Shown: positions 57,834-64,000 of the stretch, piece by piece | Layout: each line of letters begins with the position of its first letter | Position numbering within the stretch: position 1 is the first letter of the stretch | Assembly (NCBI GenBank): GCA_002917075.1 | Contig: NTMA01000053.1 | Location: 219,417-283,416 of the forward strand | DNA: 64,000 nucleotides | Origin: Hawksworthiomyces lignivorus | Lineage: Eukaryota; Ascomycota; Sordariomycetes; Ophiostomatales; Ophiostomataceae | Reading direction: 5' to 3' | Program-made: the position numbers and the translations under genes | The notes under the pieces: generated by a model | What the model was told of the DNA's origin: nothing | Seen by the model: the letters and a program-made list of their open reading frames with translations, nothing else | Database searches by the model: none

Positions 57834-59921
57834 TCACATGTCACCAGCTGCTGCCATGAGGTCCATACCCTTGACACTGACCCACTCCATACCCAGGCTT
57901 GCTAGAAACGCCGCTGCCCCCGTAGCGAGCGCAACAATAAACGGCATGGTGACAGCGCGATCATATGCGTCCAAGACTGCCGGGAGTAGAGCCGCCGGCA
58001 CCGCCGAGGCCAGGTCCACCGCGCCAGAGCTTGTTATCGAGGCCATGTCGGTGCCGTTACCGCCACTAGACAATACCGCGGTCAGGCCCGAGGCCAATTT
58101 GCTATCGAAGACGGCCTGCGATACGGCCAGAAAGACAGATCCGCCGAGAGTCTGGCAGAACATCACGAGTGCAGTCCCAACTGGGATGTCCTCGTGGGGA
58201 AGAACTGCCTGCACGGCAACCGGGGCCTGCTGGGCAAGGAGACCCGAGCCAGCACTAGCCAAGATCTGCAGGCCAATCCAGGTGGCTGTCGAGGTGCCAA
58301 CTCTCAAAAAGGAGTACAGTGTGGCGGAGCCAGCAACCATAAACATGGAGCCAGCAATCATGAACGGGACATAGTAACCTATCGCTGTCACTGAATAGGT
58401 TATCAGCCTTGGGAATGTCGAATGGGGGAAGAGCAGTAAGCTGGCAGGGCTGTAAGTTGAAAATGCAGATTTGGGAAGAGAACTCACCCATAGCACCAGC
58501 AAACAACATGAAGATCACCGTGCCAATAGCTAGTGGTAGGACGTCGATGCCGGACTGGACTGGGGAGGCGCCCTTAATGCCCTGGAAATACAGCGGCAGG
58601 AAATATACGATTACGATGGTCGAGCTGCCAGCACAAAACGCGATGGCGGCCGCACCGGCAACACTGCGATTACACATCATCCGAGCAGGGATTGTTGTTG
58701 CCGTTTTGGGCCTGAGGCCTTGCAGAATAGCAAAGGCAGCGAAGGCGCAAATAGAGACAACGAGTAGAAGAATGATGCGCCAATTCGACCATGGGTGGAC
58801 GAGACCGCCCCACGTCAAGGCTAGGAGGAGAGCGATCACCGCGGGAAAGAGCATTGAGAGCCCTGGAAGGTCGAGAGCCAGAAGAATTCCCGTCACTGTT
58901 CGTGGCTTTGCGGTCGCTCCTGTTGGCAGCTTCAAGAAAATAGCCAAGACAACGATGGTAAAGCCTCCAAGCGGAAGGTTGACTGCAGAGTTGGTGTTAG
59001 CGCTATAGAGAGTGAGAGAAAAAGAAAGAGACAGTCGAGTTGCTGCTGTACGGCTCAGGAGCACTAGCATATAGAGGATCAGCGCGAAGGCGGCATGAGA
59101 CATACTGTAAAAACACCATCGCCAGGTGATATTATTCGTAAAGGCACCACCAATAGGAGGCCCACAAACACTTGCCATGCCTAAGGTGGCCCCAAGGATA
59201 CCCATTAAAAGCGGACGCCGAGACATGGGCACGGTCTTTGAGAGTATGATAAAAGCACCAGAAGCGATTCCAGAACAGCCCAAACCAGCGACAGCCCGAC
59301 CGATTATCAGAACCGGAGAGTTTGGGGCCACCGCGCAGATGAGAGAGCCGATCTCGAAGACGCTGATGGCCGTGAGGAAAGCCCATTTGGTGGACACCAT
59401 CGCGTACGTCTTGCCGACCGGAAGCTGAAAGCATGCTGTCTAAAATATATAAACTGTCAGAAGCGAATCAACCAGCCAACTGCTTGCTACACATGAGACC
59501 GTATGTGGCCGCTCACCGTCATCAGGTAGGCGCTTCCATACCACGAAACGTCTTTCAGCGAATCAAACTCGTCCGTGATCCTGGGTATGGCCGTCGCAAT
59601 GATTGTCTGGTCTCTGAGAGTTACAAAATCAGTTTAAACGCCAGAGATTCTTACAATTATCCGGCCTAGTAAAGAGAAGTCGTACAATGCGACCAGGAAC
59701 ACGGCACAGCAAAGACCAATGATGATGAATGTCAGCGCGAAGGTGCTGACTCGTGCTGCTTTCTGCGTCTCGGCGGGCTTCCTCTCAGCATCCTTCTCAT
59801 CGTCACGAGAATTCTTGAGGTCACATATTCCCCCTAGTGCCACGCCAGTGCCGTCTGTAGCGTCCCCATAGCCTCCGGGGCCGATAGAATGACCAGGTTC
59901 GGGTGGAATCTTCTCAATCAT
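57834..59921 (-). CDS. MFS multidrug transporter, DHA2 type
   Basis: Exons 59921-59686, 59613-59517, 59439-59106, 58982-58488 and 58390-57834 join in phase to 572 residues; introns run from 72 to 123 bases. After a 60-residue polar N terminus come about 14 hydrophobic helices. The first carries the DHA2 motif ([18 protein letters not shown], completed across the first junction). [10 protein letters not shown], then [16 protein letters not shown] and [14 protein letters not shown] (antiporter motif C-like), WRWCFYINLPLGG and the late [17 protein letters not shown] follow in the usual order. The family exports drugs, toxins and secondary metabolites in exchange for protons at the plasma membrane; the substrate is unknown. 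It shares a 0.6-kb divergent promoter with the Zn2Cys6 regulator. No defect is seen. Confidence 0.9.
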
Positions 59922-60546
59922 GTCGAGACTATTTGAGCGCGTAATGGGAGGGTTGACGAACGTGAAGCCAGTCGGACGCTTGGTGATGCTCCAAGAGATA
60001 GCTGTTCAGAGAGGAAGTCCTACCCAAGGCTTCGATCTGAGAAGCCATGGCCAGCTTAAATCTGGCCGCAACATGCGGGCCGGAGAGCTTCAAAATCCCG
60101 ACTCGGCCTGGACGCGCGTACTTATTGGCATTATTTCAGGCGAACAGTTCAAATAACCATTGCTACAAGACATCTCAATTGATGCTTACACGAGGTCTAT
60201 CGCGTTGCCTTCCAAAACGGGTTTGGCGCGATTGTTTGAGTGGCGCGATTGGTCGATTTTCTGTTGGCAGGGATCCGCCAGCCGTGAACACTGAATTTAC
60301 CAGTAGTGCGGAGCGACTCTCTGTCGAGTAGTGCCACTAGGCCACTGTACCAGTACAAAAAGGATTAATCCCCTTGGACACATGTATCAGTACCTTATAA
60401 CTCAACAGACTCCTCAAAAATGTCCCCTTTCCTCCTGCTATCTGAGCCTCTCTTAAACATATACATCGCACCAGATATGTTCGATCTGACAGGTAATTTC
60501 GCGCTGCCTTCCTCGCCAGGAGTAACCAGTTGATCACACCATAGAT
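59922..60546. promoter_or_regulatory. Divergent promoter of transporter and Zn2Cys6 regulator
   Basis: This 625-base stretch separates two start codons facing away from each other. It contains an 11-base direct repeat (separate entry). CGG-type half-sites occur around 60070-60110 but do not form a clear inverted pair. Confidence 0.55.
60224..60251. promoter_or_regulatory. Direct repeat TGGCGCGATTG x2, candidate operator
   Basis: TGGCGCGATTG occurs at 60224-60234 and 60241-60251, a 17-base period, in the shared promoter. A third related word, ATCGCGTTG, lies at 60199-60207. The site is a candidate binding site for the adjacent regulator or another factor; this is inference from repetition and position. 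Confidence 0.35.
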
Positions 60547-62494
60547 ATGTCCAATTCTGGCACCGACAAATCACTCCCGTCCATCCCGAGATCCAAGGGT
60601 TGCGTAACTTGTGTGTCTCGGAAGGTGCGCTGCGGTATGGTCAAGATCGTCCCCCGACATTGTCAGCTAGGGCTGCTAACAAAGTGTAGATGGGAGGCGG
60701 CCAACCTGCAAGTTATGTGAGAGCCGTGCTATGACCTGCGGAGGCTATCGTCGTGACGGCATCACCTTTTTAAATGAAGGCTGGAGGTCTCTCGGAGTGG
60801 CTCGCGATAAGAATTCACGAAAAAAATTGGATACCGCTGGTAAGAAGTCGAACGGTCCAGGCACGCCGGCTTGCAAACAGGAAGAGGGTACTCAACGCTG
60901 CTGCCTCGCCGACGTCCATCACTCTAGAGCCCTCGCCTATGACCGGATCGCCTTGCAGATCTCTTTCTTTCTTGCCGAGTTCAACGGTGGTAGGGCCCAG
61001 GACGGCAACTTCTTGTTTCTGAGGTTTCAGAATATGTTTGCCAAGCTCCTAACTGCGACGTCCCCCGTTTCCAACGCTGGGAGAGGACTGTCTGTCGACC
61101 CAGGTCTTGCCGCAGTCACTGCTCTTATCCAGGGCCATTTCAGCCGAGCTCACAATGACCGAGGCATCATGGTCGAGAGCATGAAGAGTTACGGGCGCGC
61201 ACTACGAGATATGTCGGCAAAGTTAGGAGATGTAGTAGATCTCCAAAACTTGCCTGAACGGGAGAGAGAGGGATTGAGATTCGCGTCCATGACGCTGGCG
61301 CTTTGGGAGGCAAGTCTACCATCAACTGATTGTTCGCCTGGCATCCTCTATAGTGTATAATACTTACAACCCGTCTAACAGCTCCAGACGAATCCATCTA
61401 CCGACAACTGGCAGAAACACATACGGGTACTTCAAGGCACTCTTCGCCTCCACGACCAAGAAGAACCACCGTCGCCAGGCGACATGCACATGTTAAATTC
61501 AAGCCGTATTTTCATTGTTTGTACCAACCCCTCAACACAACCCCCCTCCTCGGGAAGGTGTTCGTGGCTCTCTTAATTGTTCATGGATCACCTCCACTGA
61601 CCGTATGATTGAAAGCTTATGGAAAGGCTCTCCTGTCGAGGACCAGTCTTCCTGGCAGAGGGACCTTGGCAAAGCGATCTCCACAGCCAGAAAGTGATTG
61701 GCCTCGCAACTCTTCACCAATTGGCTCTAAATCCGCCCGTTCCCGAAAACACGGAGAGATTCCAGGTGTTATGTGTTAAGAGGACTCTAAGGGATATCAT
61801 CAGTTTATGCTCCCCATTTGAACAAAACAACATTAGCCAAAATTTATCGGATGGCCCATATATATACACCTTCGACAAACTCTCTGTACCATACGAAGCA
61901 ATTACAGATATTTTGGCACGGATCGAGTCATTTCTAGTTTACCGGCAACAAAGTAAAATTCAGATCTCGCCGGCGAACGGGAGAGAGCATCGCTTCCGTA
62001 GTAGCCAATTTCAGTCGACAGGAATCATGCAAGAGACAGTTCTCGACTTTCGGGACGTTCAAGAGTTCCAGCTCATTGGTTTTTGCTGGACTGTCGCTAT
62101 TGCTCTTCACCTGCTCCTCTACGAGTTGCTCAGTGACTGGTCTACCCATCCTAGCCGAACTCCCCAATCTTTCCTAGACGTCAACATCCCGGACACCCTC
62201 CAACAGCACAGAACCCGCCTCCTGGCTCACGCACGTCAAATCGTCAGTTCGATCGCATACACCAGACTAGAGGCGAGCCTCTCCACCGCGCCTTTCTTCT
62301 TCGCTCCGCCATTTCAGTTAGCCCAGATTGTCCTTTCGAGGGAGTGCGAGATACTACGTAGTCGAACAGGGGAAGAGAAAGAACTAAAGCAGTACATAGA
62401 TATGAAAGTGGAAGTTGAGGACCATTTGGAGTGGGTTTCTCGGAGGAAGATTGCTATTAAGATCGACTTTGACTTGCCTCTAACGAAGATTTAA
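60547..62494 (+). CDS. Zn2Cys6 fungal transcription factor
   Basis: Exons 60547-60634, 60690-61309, 61382-61516 and 61616-62494 join in phase to 573 residues. The zinc cluster is complete across the first junction: Cys at 19, 22, 29, 36, 39 and 46, spaced CX2CX6CX6CX2CX6C, with basic KVRC and GRRPTC. The second intron uses a GC donor (GAG/GCAAGT), the only choice that keeps WE-LQTNPSTDNWQKHI in frame. The third acceptor is AAAG, preceded by CTGAC. The rest is helical, like fungal-specific regulators of the C6 type with the HIRVLQGTLRLH and C-terminal segments seen in secondary-metabolism and stress regulators. It is nuclear by family habit and probably controls the divergent transporter. Confidence 0.82.
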
Positions 62495-63945
62495 AGTTGA
62501 GTTTTGTACACGTTTCACACGCCTATCCTGGATGTAGCAACTGTATATAGTTATGTTATTAAGTTATTACTATTTCTACTCTTTAAAACACTATTATTTT
62601 TAAATGTAGAAAATCCTTCGTTAAGCGAATTGCGCCATTGTCGTGGCGTTGTAGTAGACGTATCTTCGACAATACATAAGACTTACAGAGACTGATAAGG
62701 ATTTTAAAAATTTGCTTCGTTTGCTTTGTGTGCCAGTCTAAGTATGTTGTTATTTGCTTCTTTGTTTACGGCAACTTTTGATAGAGGTATTGAAATAATG
62801 TGTGTGTATGCGCTTATAGTCTGTTATATAGCTGTCGTAATTCGAATCGTTATAGCATAGACGTAGTTCTGTAGCTTCTCTGTAGGCTTTATCGGTTAAT
62901 GAAGAGCCTTGGGGTTGAGTATTATATTAGGCCTTTCTTTCACGTAGATAATTTTTATAAATTAAGAGAGGGTGATTGTTAGGTAAAGATATGTACTACT
63001 TTAATTCTCTTGTCTCTGCGTCCTCTGTTGCTTTTTCTGCCCTATACTTTGTCTTTGCTTCTTCTTTTTTTTTCTCTCCTTGTTTTTTGGCCTTAATATT
63101 ATTTGTGTGTTTTGTTGGTGTATATATAGAATGGAAGTCGCTCTTTTGAATAGGAGTATTTTGACCGTTTGAAAAGAATGTTAAATTTCAAGAATGAACT
63201 GTAAAAGAGATGAGATGTGAGAAAGGAACAAGTTTTGGAGAAAGAGTTAGAAGACAAGATTATATATTAAAGTACATATAGTGTGTAGAATGAGGTATTT
63301 TTTATTTGATTTTTTCTGTCTGTTTAGTTTAGTGTCCGTTTATAAACAACTCTTTTGTAAATAGTTAAAAATGGAACGGTTGTTTTATTATGACCTAGTC
63401 TTGGCTTTCAATTATTGTGTCTTATTTTTGTGTTTGAGGCATTTGATGTATTAGCCTTATACTTTTTCTTTTGTGGTGGAACTATTGTAGCTTAAACGAG
63501 AAATGGTTTGTATCTTTGATCTAATAATTGTCCTTTAACTAACATATGAACTTTATAGTAGACTGTAGAGTTTAAGATAGTAATAAAAAGTTATTTTAAC
63601 GAAACTGTTTTATAGTCTATATGTTTTTTAGGTTTAATATAGATATTTTTGTAAGTAGCTTTTTTTTATAGTTGTTATTTTTGGAGGACTACAAAGTATA
63701 GGATAAAAATATACATTTTATATTTAAAAGTTATATTTGTATATCTTTTGATTGTTTTTCTTTAGTTGTTTTTAAATAAGGTAAGAGTTGATTATTAATT
63801 AATTAAAAAGTTTATTATTTATTATACGAATAATGATATCATTTAAATCTTTGACTCTTTTATGAAATAACTTAAAAGAACTTATAATATATAAGATTTT
63901 TTTTAGTTAAAAAATTTCAGTAGAACTAAATGGATTTAGAGATAA
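62495..63945. other. Extremely AT-rich stretch
   Basis: After the regulator gene, composition drops sharply to long T- and A-rich runs with many TA steps and no coding frame beyond 63 codons. I see no recognisable gene, terminal repeat or telomeric repeat. It may be an old mutated repeat or the start of an AT-rich isochore. GC-rich sequence resumes in the last 50 bases. Confidence 0.6.
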
Positions 63946-64000
63946 TGAGAGCGAGACGGGCTGACCCCTCGACTCTACCTAACCACCAAGACCACCACAA

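Noticed and set aside
57560..57877. Reverse-strand frame overlapping the transporter C terminus
   Set aside because: It shares bases with conserved transporter codons in another frame and has no signature.
1..64000. CRISPR arrays, bacterial operons, telomeric repeats and tRNA or rRNA genes
   Set aside because: The gene structure is eukaryotic; I saw no TTAGGG array, regular spacer array or convincing RNA-gene pattern by eye. A tRNA scan could still find one I missed.

Overview
The window looks like nuclear DNA of a filamentous ascomycete (Pezizomycotina, most likely a Sordariomycete). Most genes carry several short introns (about 50-125 bases) with GTRNGY donors, CTRAC-like branch sites and YAG acceptors. 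The protein families are typical of such fungi: HET domains, a NACHT-ankyrin NLR, a Zn2Cys6 regulator, an ArAE transporter, a berberine-bridge-type oxidase and a DHA2 MFS pump. GC-rich genes sit in AT-richer spacers holding decayed transposon and gene remnants, so this reads as an accessory region. Species cannot be named from the sequence.

Layout. 0-5 kb: right end of a DUF7924-like gene, then a long spacer. 4.9-6.6 kb: CorA-like membrane protein. 8.3-14.8 kb: a ten-exon flavin monooxygenase convergent with a large ArAE/FUSC-type membrane transporter. 16.5-18.7 kb: fungal multi-pass membrane protein with an apparent late frameshift. 20.2-22.4 kb: secreted FAD-linked oxidase. 22.5-23.3 kb: decayed repeats. 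23.5-29.8 kb: a 2066-residue NACHT - 22 ankyrin repeats - HET protein. 30.2-31.3 kb: remnants of a haloacid dehalogenase and a HET gene. 31.3-33.9 kb: secreted GH89 alpha-N-acetylglucosaminidase. 34-38.6 kb: gene-poor spacer with TACGGAGTA motifs and a GH3 remnant. 38.7-41.3 kb: alpha/beta hydrolase and GrpB-like protein. 41.5-42.4 kb: relic of a Tad-like LINE. 43.6-56.8 kb: DUF6594-like membrane protein, protein kinase, HET protein, small orphan, second related kinase, and a truncated ankyrin-associated gene. 57.8-62.5 kb: divergent DHA2 transporter and Zn2Cys6 regulator. 62.5-64 kb: extremely AT-rich DNA.

How the genes may work together (inference). The NLR, HET genes, kinases and ankyrin gene are the parts expected of fungal non-self recognition and regulated cell death, and their clustering with broken relatives suggests birth-and-death turnover. 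The NLR is the most notable locus: its HET module is at the C terminus, whereas the well-known fungal NLRs carry it at the N terminus. The monooxygenase plus exporter and the regulator plus transporter look like two small detoxification or metabolite-handling modules. GH89 and the oxidase are probably secreted.
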